From Silene latifolia (Eukaryota; Streptophyta; Magnoliopsida; Caryophyllales; Caryophyllaceae), in assembly GCF_048544455.1 (NCBI RefSeq), contig NC_133532.1:13580948-13644947 (forward strand): a DNA stretch of 64,000 nt, given 5' to 3'. This document shows positions 35,327 to 44,364 of this stretch, in pieces; within the stretch, counting starts at the first letter, position 1, and every line of letters starts with the position of its first letter. The notes under the pieces were generated by a model. It was not told the DNA's origin. It saw nothing but the letters and a program-made list of their open reading frames with translations, and searched no databases. The translations under genes were made by a program, and so were the position numbers.

Positions 35327-36414
35327 ATTGTTAGTTCCTAGTCGGTACCACTTTGGGATTTATATAAAAGCTTAGGCATTATTTAAAGAATCCGTATTCG
35401 ATCTATCCTATTTCCTTATTTTACCTTAAGTATGTTCTGGACTTGTGAACGTGCAAGAAATAGAGACGAAAATAAATTGAAATAACCTTTATTGATTCCG
35501 TTTTATGAAGATTATTTCTTATTGTTTAGATGGTTATCTTTTTTACTCGTTGAATTCTCTACTAAATCCGTTGTGAAATTTTCTTTTGGAGTTGGTTTAG
35601 CCCAACATATTTCGCAGATTCTTGAAGAAACTCGAGTACAATAGCTGTATTGACTAACCCTACTTCAAACATTTTACTCTAATGGAGTACCAAATTAGAA
35701 AAATTACTCATAGTCGTGTTTTTGTTTGGGATGCATAAAGCAAAGAGGATAAAGAATACTCAAATAAGACTATTCTTTATGTTTCGGTCATTTCTTTACA
35801 CTTACTTTTGCCGCAAAGGCTAAAACAAGAGCAATACAATAAAATACTATGATTTTAGGCCACCCTCCTCCTTGGGTATGAGAAACTCATATCTCATGAG
35901 TTTGAGGTATGGGTATGAAACCTCCAAATTTACGAAACAAACATTTAGTATGGGTTTGGCTCATTCCAAACCCATACCTCATACCTTTAGTGAATGAACC
36001 AAACACCCCCTAAGTAGTACAACCAAGTTTTGAAAAAGAAAATAACATTTAATGTGGACCCTTTGTAAAAATCTCAAAGATGCGACTCTCATGTTTTATT
36101 CTCTTACCGCTACCTGCTGAGATAACAGTATAACACCAAAGGGCAAAAAGTATATGAATTTAGGCATTTGAAAAGAATTTAAGAGCACAATTTAAGCTGT
36201 AATTCCCTTAGTAGTACCTGATAGATCCAAGGTGGCTAATACATACATTCTAATTAACTTCATTTTTTTTTTAAATTAGGATTTAACACTTCTATACATT
36301 TCAGTTAGGGATCTCCGTCCATAATTCCATTAACTTTACGTAAGTTGTTTGGAACTTCTTTGACAGTGGTAGCCATAGGGGCGGACGGAGGGGTGTGCAC
36401 CTTTGATAATATAA
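35327..36414. other. AT-rich intergenic DNA with a Tourist-like half element
   Basis: About 35870-36010 contains inverted GGTATGGGTATGA / CAAACCCATACC motifs and ends CCAAACACCCCC followed by TAA, like a Tourist right end. The matching left end is degraded. Otherwise no gene is seen. Confidence 0.5.
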
Positions 36415-36416
36415 TA

Positions 36417-36752
36417 CTCCCTCCTATTCTAAATAACTCTTCCTATTTCCTTTTTCGTCTATTCACAATACTCTCCCTATTTCCTTATTTGACAAATTTT
36501 TATACTTATTTTAATCACCCCACCCCACAACAATACCCCACAATACTCATACTTTATCTTATTTTAATCATCTTACCCCACAACAATACTTATTTTAATC
36601 ACCTTACCCCACAACAATACTTATTTTAATCACACAATACATTCCCTCTCTCCAATCTCCTACCCCACTACAATACTTTACCATATAATACTCCCCTCCC
36701 TTAATTCTCGTGCCCTCCATAAAAGGGGAGGGTTATTAAGAATAGGAGGGAG
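36417..36752. mobile_element. Stowaway MITE, 336 bp, TA TSD
   Basis: The ends CTCCCTCCTATTCTAAATAA and, from the right, CTCCCTCCTATTCTTAATAA are inverted repeats flanked by TA (36415-36416 and 36753-36754). The interior has three to four tandem copies of a unit with ATTTTAATCACC and CCCCACAACAATAC. Confidence 0.88.
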
Positions 36753-36754
36753 TA

Positions 36755-37191
36755 TATAATAATATTTGTTTCTCATAAAAACTCTCTAATTTTAGGTTTT
36801 TTTCATTGTTTCTTTATTTATAAGTGGTTCTTTGAATCGCTCCATTCAAATCAAAACCAAATTTATAAAAGTGGCTAATCAAAATGGAGCCAACTGAAAT
36901 CACACAAAAACTCCGGAAAGACGGTCTCTCAATATCGTTATTGAGAGACCTCTCATAAGACCTACTGAATTGAGGTCAACTAGATTAAAACTGAACCTAC
37001 TTATTCAGATCCGAAACCGAACCAATCGACTCGTCCACCAGGTCTACATATTCCAATTCCAATGTCCATATTATACGCAATAGTACTTTCACAAATTCTT
37101 AAGAGAGATATATTCATTTCATCTCCCAAAATCTTTAATGTCGACTTTCATGTTCCTCACACCTTAAATACTCAGTTGTACTTGTACTCAC
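36755..37191. other. intergenic DNA
   Basis: A short inverted repeat GGTCTCTCAATA...TATTGAGAGACC-like lies at about 36923-36951. No gene seen. Confidence 0.5.
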
Positions 37192-37194
37192 TAA

Positions 37195-37492
37195 GGGTGT
37201 GTTTGGATTGAGTGATTTGGAGGGAAAAGAAAGGGAGGGGGAGTAGGGGATTTAAAATCCCTCATTTGGATAGCAAATGAGGGTTGAGGGAAATGGAGGA
37301 GGAGAGATTTGGAGGGATCCAATTTCCCTCTTCCAAGACTAATCAAAATCTCTCCACAATAGACAAGACTTGGAGGGAAATTATATCCAAACACTCACAC
37401 TCCATTCTCCCTCCCCTTCCCTTCTCTCCCTTTCCCTTCCCTCCTTCCCCCTCCCCTTCCTTTCCCTCCATTTTTGCTATCCAAACACACCC
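37195..37492. mobile_element. Tourist-like MITE 1, 298 bp
   Basis: It starts GGGTGTGTTTGGATTGAG and ends ATCCAAACACACCC, flanked by TAA (37192-37194 and 37493-37495), the PIF/Harbinger duplication. The interior is purine-rich on one half and pyrimidine-rich on the other. Confidence 0.8.
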
Positions 37493-37495
37493 TAA

Positions 37496-37794
37496 GGGTA
37501 TGTTTGGATAGCAAAAGTGGAGAGAAAGGGAGGGGAGGGGGGAGGAGGGAAGGGAAAGGGAGAGAAGGGAAGGGGAGTGGGAATGGAGGGTGGGTGTTTG
37601 GATACAATTTCTCTCCAAATTTTGCCTATTGTGGAGAGATTTTGGTTAAGTTTGGAGGAGGGAAATTGGATCCCTCCAAATCTCTCCCCCTCCATTTCCC
37701 TCCACCCTCATTTTCTATCCAAACAAGGAAATTTTAAATCTCCTACTCTCTCTCCTTTTCTTTTCCCTCCAATTCCCTCAATCCAAACACACCC
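37496..37794. mobile_element. Tourist-like MITE 2, 299 bp, abutting MITE 1
   Basis: It starts GGGTATGTTTGGATAGC right after the shared TAA and ends CTCAATCCAAACACACCC before TAA (37795-37797). Its inner end pairs with the inner end of MITE 1 and its outer end with the outer end, so the two sit back to back as mirror copies. The right TAA is 46 bp before the F-box start codon. Confidence 0.8.
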
Positions 37795-37843
37795 TAAATT
37801 CTTCATTCAGTTCCCTATCTTTCAAATTCTTCATCTACTAAAA

Positions 37844-38551
37844 ATGTCAGACGTAAACCCATGTATCTCTAAAGACATATGGTTCGAAATCTTTAAGGAA
37901 CTTCCTGTTAAAACCCTAGGCAAATATCGTTGTGTTTGCAAATCATGGCATTCCCTCATTGTTTCCTCTTCTTTTATGGCTGCACACCTTAAGCATTACA
38001 CTCAAAACGAAGTCAATTCCTTAATTCTATGCAAGGAGAGTTCGAAGTGTTCAGAAAACGTAAAATTTGAGCAATGTATTTTCTTTCGTGATTTAGTACA
38101 GTTAAAATTAGGAAACAGACTTCACACCTCAATGTGCCCCTTTGTCGTACCTCGTAATTGGATGTGGTCCTGCTTTTATTTTGTTGGGTCCGTTAATGGG
38201 TTATTGTGCGTCTCTGATAATCAGTTTCTTAGCCTGAGAGACCGTATCTTGATATGGAATCCCTTAATTCAGAAATCCATTAAACTTCCTCAGTCAACGG
38301 GTATCAAAAATTCTGTGGTGGGCTTCGGCTATGATTGTCAAAGGAATGATCATCGGGTGGTCAAAATTAGCTATTCAGAAATAAACAAGCCACTTTTGGT
38401 AGAGGTTTATTCGGTTCAGGAACGAACATGGACGACTATTTGCGCTAATTATCTGGTTGATAACTCGATCAATCGAGTGTCTTCTTCTCATTGCTTTATG
38501 AATGGAGTTGTTCATTGGCCTCCAGTAAGATTATTCATTATTGTACGGTAG
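37844..38551 (+). CDS. F-box protein, probably truncated
   Basis: ATG 37844 opens MSDVNPCISKDIWFEIFKEL and continues PVKTLGKYRCVCKSWHSLI, the N-terminal F-box (residues about 8-48) that binds SKP1 in SCF ubiquitin ligases. The middle has GSVNGLLCVSD and ILIWNPLIQKSIKLP, typical of the F-box-associated (FBA) interaction domain that binds substrates. The frame stops at 235 residues after NGVVHWPPVRLFIIVR, while relatives usually have about 350-400, so half the FBA domain is missing. A GTAAGA at 38525 could be a splice donor, but the next exon was not found, and a Helitron begins 77 bp after the stop. An in-frame upstream extension lies in a MITE and is not part of the gene. Confidence 0.75.
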   Translation: MSDVNPCISKDIWFEIFKELPVKTLGKYRCVCKSWHSLIVSSSFMAAHLKHYTQNEVNSLILCKESSKCSENVKFEQCIFFRDLVQLKLGNRLHTSMCPFVVPRNWMWSCFYFVGSVNGLLCVSDNQFLSLRDRILIWNPLIQKSIKLPQSTGIKNSVVGFGYDCQRNDHRVVKISYSEINKPLLVEVYSVQERTWTTICANYLVDNSINRVSSSHCFMNGVVHWPPVRLFIIVR

Positions 38552-38627
38552 GCGGTAAACAATTGTCTCGTAATAATTCATGCAAGCGCTACACGGTCAC
38601 ACTTGCGTGATAAATGAAACGTATAAA

Positions 38628-40864
38628 TCTACATAGTATAAAAGCCAAGTTCTTTTTTGGCTTTCTATTGGCTGATGAGATTCAGAAAATTAGAAGCATG
38701 TGGGTCCCCCCACGTTTTATACACCAATTAATTACCCTCTCTCCTCCCCTCTCCTTAATTCTTTAAATGTCTCCTTAATTCTTCAAATGTCGATTCTTAA
38801 TTTTAAATGTTCTTTTAATTGAACTTTATATTATATGATGTATTATATGATATGATATGGTGATATTATATGATACGTGATTATATAATATATTATATCT
38901 AACATCTCAACTCTTGCTCCTATTTAATTAGTGATTTACACAAAATCTTACATTTTAGTGTTCTTTCCATTTCTCCATTATATGTGAGTAATATGTATTA
39001 TATTGAAATGGATAGAACATAGAAATGCGGAGGGAGTAATACAATATGGACATCCAAAAATTACAAATTCCTAATACATTATGCACATTCAAAAATTACA
39101 AAACATTACAAAATAATCAATTCAAAGCTTCAAATTACAAATTACTCAAAGTTCTGTATTCCAGAATTAAGCTTCTTCCTCACTTCTGCATGTAAGGTAT
39201 CCCTTCCAAAAGGGATGACACGAAAATATACATCTTAATATACAAATATTTAGTTCTATACAAATATTGATAACAAAAATCATGCATTTACAACATTTTA
39301 ATACAACAATATTTAGTAATTAATAAAAATCCACAAAACTCATCAGATTAATGAACGTCCTTAATCATAGTTGTATAAAAAAGCAACAATTTTCACAATA
39401 TTTTCGATACATATATTAAAAAAATCACCAAATTTTAAATCGGGAAATAATTTTATAGAAATTTAAAAATCATCAGATCTATGAAATTACTATTAGAAAG
39501 ATAATAAAAAAAATATAATAATTTAAAATTAAGTAGATCTATGATACTCCGTATTAAATAATAACTCAGTAATAATTTTTTAAAAATATCAACTTTAAGA
39601 AAAAACAATAATCATCAGGTAAATGATATTTACTTAAAAATTATAGAAAATTAAATATAAACGAACTAAACGAATAAAAACGAGAAAAGTAATTTAAGAA
39701 ATGTAAAAATAATTTAACAAGTTAAAAATAATTAAACACGAATGGTGATAATTATGATGCATGCGAGTAAAAAATGAAAGAAATTGGACCTCTAAAAAGC
39801 TATCAATCAATTGTGTCATCTTTGATGGGGATCTAACTAAGAAACCAAACTAGAATCGTGAGAGGCAGAAATCTTGCTTGGGATGGTGATGAAGATTGAA
39901 GATTTAGGGTGAGTTAAACGGTGATAAGAGGATGAGATGAGAAATGGCGAGGTTAGACGAGATTATAAAAGAGAGGAGAGGATGATTTGAGTTCAATATT
40001 AATGAAATAAGACGGAAGATGCGGCGGCGGTATTGTTTTCAACTGGAAAACTAAGATATGAAAAAGAGCGATGAGAAGGGAGGGAGAGAGGTCAGACGAG
40101 AGGTGTTATAAAATGGAGGGGTAGGGTTTGTTGATGACTTATTTAATTTATAAGAGGAAATGGGTAATGTTGTTAATTGTGTTATCTTATGGGCCGGGTG
40201 CTTGCATATTTTGTCTTTTCGAATTATGAAACTAATGTTTGCTCGGCCCAATGACCATATATTGATCATTCATGAAAATTCGATAATGTAACTTATGTAT
40301 CCTAATTCATATTATGATGATATATTTTGATTATATAATCCCATATCTGTTTGTTATTTCGTTGGTCTAATATATATTAGTACTAAAATTTCACCACACA
40401 TGATATTGACGCTTAAATGTGTGTGTATTATATTTTGAAATATATGTTTTAAATTATAAAAATTAGACGTTTATAATACGTTATACTTTTAACTACATGT
40501 ACAAACAATTGTCCTCCATTATTTGATCTCAATAATCGTACGCTTTCTAACATAATTTGTATGGAATAAGTGGTAGTGATTAGTAACTTAAATTATATGT
40601 TGATTTTTCAATTGTAGTCTTTTTATATTGTAACAACATTGAACATTTAATCACATTGATTTATATACTCCTGTATCAAATGATAGCGCATGTTATTATA
40701 ACCTGTGTATTTTTTTGCACGGGTTTAAAACTATTTAAGATTAGTGGACTCTTTTTACTGTCACCGCATTGCAAAATTAATCACACTCATTTATATGCTT
40801 CTTTATATAATGATAGCAATTGGTATTACGACCCGTGCATTTTTTTGCACGGGTTTAAAACTAG
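38628..40864 (+). mobile_element. non-autonomous Helitron, 2.24 kb
   Basis: It starts TCTACATAGTATAAAAGCC after a host A and ends with hairpin CCCGTGCA/TGCACGGG (40832-40853), a short spacer and CTAG (40861-40864) before a host T. These are Helitron ends and the A-T insertion site. No Rep/helicase is present. The interior is AT-rich without a recognisable captured gene. The terminal ~118 bp are duplicated (40617-40734 and 40748-40864). Confidence 0.8.
40617..40864 (+). repeat. duplicated Helitron 3' terminus
   Basis: Copies 40617-40734 and 40748-40864 both hold AATGATAG, the TTTTTTGCACGGGTTTAAAAC block and a CTA end. The inner copy has a weakened stem (CCTGTGTA against TGCACGGG) and ends CTAT instead of CTAG. 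Confidence 0.85.
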
Positions 40865-41104
40865 TTAGTATTGTAACACCGTGGTATACTTTGTCCAACT
40901 GTCTTATTTGAGCATTTAGACAGTCTCATTTGATAATTGGGACAAATTTATTTATTAAAACTATTAATTTGATGATTTCCAATGTCCAACATACTTCTTG
41001 GAAATATTTGTTACAGAGTTATAGGAAATTACAATACCTGCATGAAGTAATTAAAACGATACAGAACTTGGTCTTCGTCTAAGTGAATCTACAAAGTTCA
41101 GTGC
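40865..41104. other. short intergenic DNA between Helitron and Harbinger element
   Basis: AT-rich. Contains ATAGGAAATTACAATACCTG (41021-41040), which recurs at 42786-42805 on the far side of the next element. Confidence 0.5.
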
Positions 41105-41372
41105 TTAGAGCATCCACAATGGTAAGCTAGTTGCTACTAGCTTACCTTTGCCACATAAGATTTTCAAGCTATAACATTTTTAAGCTAGAAACTACTACAA
41201 TGGTAAGCTACTAATATTGTGGCTTAGATGGGCCTATATGTCAACTACCTTTCATATCACCCATTTAATTAATATATTTACTTATTTTACCTATAAAATA
41301 AAAATTAAAAACTCATATAACAACTAAAAATAGAAATACGTATAATTGTATAAAGACTAGTGCAAGAATCTA

Positions 41373-41723
41373 TCAACTTTGGTTTTCTCCATTAGAAAAT
41401 TTCCAAATATGCTCTACTAGATCAACCTTTAGTTGTTGATGCACTTGTCTATCCCGAATGCTTGCATCTCTAGCAATATATGCTTCCAAATCTTCTATAT
41501 GACCATGTTGAACATCATTAAGAACGGCGGGTGAAAATGTATCATCCGGGAATTTTCTTGAATATGTGTGCCACTCATTTTCGACAATCATATTATGAAG
41601 TATAATGCAAGCCTCCATTATATTATGAATTCTATTTTTATGCCAACATCGTGATGGTCCGCGGACTATTGCAAAACGAGCTTGAAGAACTCCAAAGGCT
41701 CGCTCTACATCTGATAATGACAT
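41373..41723 (-). pseudogene. C-terminal fragment of Harbinger transposase
   Basis: The minus-strand frame begins SDVERAFGVLQARFAIVRGP, which holds the catalytic Glu of the DDE triad, and continues NIMEACIILHNMIVENE and QVHQQLKVDLVEHIWKF to a stop at 41373. It matches the last ~115 residues of the transposase at 20135-21433 in order but differs throughout, so it belongs to a different lineage. The N-terminal two thirds, with both Asp of the triad, are absent, so no activity is possible. Confidence 0.85.
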
Positions 41724-41950
41724 ACTGTGTATATAATACTGTATACTTCATAGTAGTGTATCTTGAGTTTGGCCAAGAAAATAATGCCAAATATAGTCGT
41801 TTTTCACTTAGTGAAGTTGTTGCATACTCAAGTACTCAACCAATTCAAGTAGTGGCCCCCCATTAAATGCATTTCTGAAAATGCAATTGTACTTCATGCC
41901 TATTTCCACGTGTACTATTTTAGTTGGTAGATTTTTTTTTGTAGGACCAT

Positions 41951-41984
41951 TTGAGCTACTAGCTCCATGGAGCTAGTAGCTCAA
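41951..41984. repeat. 34-bp perfect palindrome
   Basis: The 34 bases from TTGAGCTACTAGCTCC to GGAGCTAGTAGCTCAA equal their reverse complement. It lies in the subterminal part of the Harbinger element, which is rich in AGCTAGT and TAGCTTA motifs. Confidence 0.95.
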
Positions 41985-42087
41985 TTTAAGCTAGTTGAAT
42001 AGGAGTGCTCAAATGGTCAAGCAAGTAGCTTGAAATTTTTTTTATTTGCAAGCAAGTCCTTTTGGATAACCATTGGAGATGCTCTTA

Positions 42088-43105
42088 CTCAGAGAGTCTT
42101 GCATTGCTCGACCAAAAGATTGACGATCTTACTGCTGATGAACTCAAACGCTGTTGGTGGTGTTGGTAGGGGTATTCAATGTTTAGTTTTCAGTTCGCTT
42201 AGGTGTCAAAAAATGGTTCGGTTCACCGACTCTCTAATTTAATCCGGTTCGGTTCGGCCAAACTCCGAACCTAAACCGCACCGTTTCTAATGGTAATAAA
42301 CAGATTGGATAACCGCTTTGAATATTTTTAAGCGGGTTGGTTTAACAGTTAACCAAAACGAATCGTTTTACATGTACCTTTTTTTCGATTGTCGGTACTT
42401 CTTCAAGTGATTTATTTAAATTTTCTTTATTATTATAGGAATATTTTACGGTGTATCCTCGATTTTTTCGGTTTTCTATGTTGTAAACTTTACACACTAG
42501 TCTATACCATGACCCTTTCTATGTTGTAAACTTTACACACTAGTCTGTTTCTTAATTGATCTATTAAATCGTCTATTTATCATTCCAACTACTTGATAAC
42601 TTACTCATTTACTTATTAGTTTGCCGAATTGCCCATTAACCCACCAAATAGTATACGAATCTAACTAAAATGTCATCAAATCTCCATTGTCATGTCATGA
42701 ATCATAACAGATGTTTCTAATATTAGTTTGTGCTTATTAAAAGTGATTTGTGATGTTTCTCATATAGGACGGGGATACAATATTATAGGAAATTACAATA
42801 CCTGCATGAAGAATTAAACGAGGTCATGATAGAGAATAAGTAAGAAGTTTATGGGTACAATATAAAATATAAAAAAGAAGAGGTACAACATAGAAAACCA
42901 AAAAACTCCGATTACCAATTTAGCATTAACCAATTTAAGAGCTTTGAATTTGGATGCACTAAGAAAATGAAACGAAAAAGCACTACAGACCCTGATTTCC
43001 TGGCAAAGGAACAATAAGAGCATTACAAATACCATACTTAGGGATACAGAAAAAAAAAATACTCTCAATAACTAACGAGAATAATAGGTTTTTCTGTCAA
43101 AATTA
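42088..43105. other. intergenic DNA with small duplications
   Basis: TTTCTATGTTGTAAACTTTA is duplicated with a 43-bp offset (42473 and 42516). A GGTTCGGTT-rich block lies at about 42210-42280. No gene seen; an 84-codon minus-strand frame is hydrophobic and not gene-like. Confidence 0.55.
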
Positions 43106-43243
43106 TCAAGATATTTCTGTGATGAAAACAAGAACTAGCTCCATAACATTAGTCTTATCAGCATGCCTTTTCAAGAAACCACAAAGCGCTTCAATTAAAC
43201 TATCGAATTCCAAAGGCCTCATTTTTCGACTCAGCTCCAGCAT
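43106..43243 (-). pseudogene. short coding-like remnant
   Basis: The minus-strand frame from ATG 43243 reads MLELSRKMRPLEFDSLIEAL, CGFLKRHADKTNVMEL and ends VLVFITEIS-stop at 43106. Its composition is protein-like, unlike the surrounding AT-rich frames, but it is only 45 codons and a stop lies shortly upstream. I do not recognise it. It may be the last exon of a decayed gene cut by the adjacent gypsy insertion. Confidence 0.3.
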
Positions 43244-43537
43244 ATTTGGCTAATAATCTCAGGAACGACAGGTTAAGTATCACCAGTGTAGAGTTGGCGG
43301 AACTTCATCTATAAATATATCAGCTGTAAGATTCTTAAAATAAATCTCCTACTCCTACTCCAAAACTAATAGACGTAAGTCTTCAAGTCTTGAGCCTTTT
43401 TTCAAATCAAACTGCATATACTAATTAAAAAACCCATCCAAAATTACATCACTCTTAAATCTTAATAGATAAGAAAATAAAAATAAATTACAATAAATAA
43501 GAAAATATAAGAATAAACTGCAATAAAGAAAATTAAA

Positions 43538-44364
43538 TGGAATAAAACTCTAAGGACTCGAAAATGGACAGAAAACAAAGCTTAAAACCGTGACTCAAAT
43601 GCTAAAGATCGAGTGAATTGGATATGAAATAAACCAAGCACAAAGCCAAGGTTTAAGACTAAGAGCTTGTTCAAGCACCTAGCAAAGAACTCACTCAACC
43701 CCTAGCACTAAGCATAGGAGGGTCTTCTAGCACAAAGCAAAGAATTTAAGAGGAAAAACTAGGTTTTCACTTGTATTAATGTTCATTCAAATCTGAAGTT
43801 CTCAAGTGCTTAGCTTGGTTTATATAGACCAAGGCTTACAATCTTGACCCTTGATTACTAAGTACATCTAAAGGTCACAAAAATAGCGACTAACAACCAA
43901 GAAAAGCAGCCAAGGCTATGACAAAGCTGAAATGAAAAGGACATAAAGCAAAGAAAGTAAACTAATAGTCCAATCTTCCTTGTTTGTAGCTCAACTTCTT
44001 ATTTATGATTATATGGACTGAAATGGGGCTTGAGGAAACCGTGTAAGAGTCCTTGTTGCAGCCAAAAAGTCCCTTGAGCTTTGTTGGAACAAAAGAGGAA
44101 GGTTGATAGCGACATAAAGCACAAAAAACTAAGCATGCTCCAGCCATGGTCCTGATTGCGCACGGTTTTTAAAGCTTGGCAAACTCTATGATAGGAACGG
44201 TTTTGGGATACAAGTTCCTACACAAAAACGTCCCAAACTCACCAAAGATTAATCCCATGCTGGAAAAAGGCACGACTTCTTAGACGGAATTCATGTTAGA
44301 CCTCAATCTAGTGCAAGGTCCAAAACCGGGTGAAATGTGGCCTTTCTCGGTTTGATTTGTTTCA
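43538..44364 (-). repeat. 3' LTR of gypsy element 2
   Basis: 827 bp. On the minus strand it starts TGAAACAAATCAAACCGAG and ends TTTTATTCCA. It contains the last part of the pol reading frame. Confidence 0.93.

Larger units (their letters stand above)
41108..42084 (-). mobile_element. deleted PIF/Harbinger element, 977 bp, TTA TSD
   Basis: The left end GAGCATCCACAATGGTAAGC and right end, read inward, GAGCATCTCCAATGGTTATC are inverted repeats of the common plant PIF type. TTA flanks both (41105-41107 and 42085-42087). It keeps only the C-terminal part of a transposase on the minus strand. Confidence 0.88.

Noticed and set aside
37284..37800. Pro/Ser-rich and Gly/Lys-rich frames in the Tourist MITEs, and the in-frame upstream extension of the F-box ORF
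   Set aside because: They are translations of purine- and pyrimidine-rich MITE halves. The F-box gene itself starts at 37844.
42814..43068. 84-codon hydrophobic minus-strand frame
   Set aside because: Phe/Leu-rich frame from A/T-rich sequence with no motif; only the short frame next to it at 43106-43243 looks protein-like.
43962..44147. 61-codon frame found in both LTRs (also 49226-49411)
   Set aside because: Same LTR sequence twice; no support for a protein, and LTR frames of this size are common by chance.
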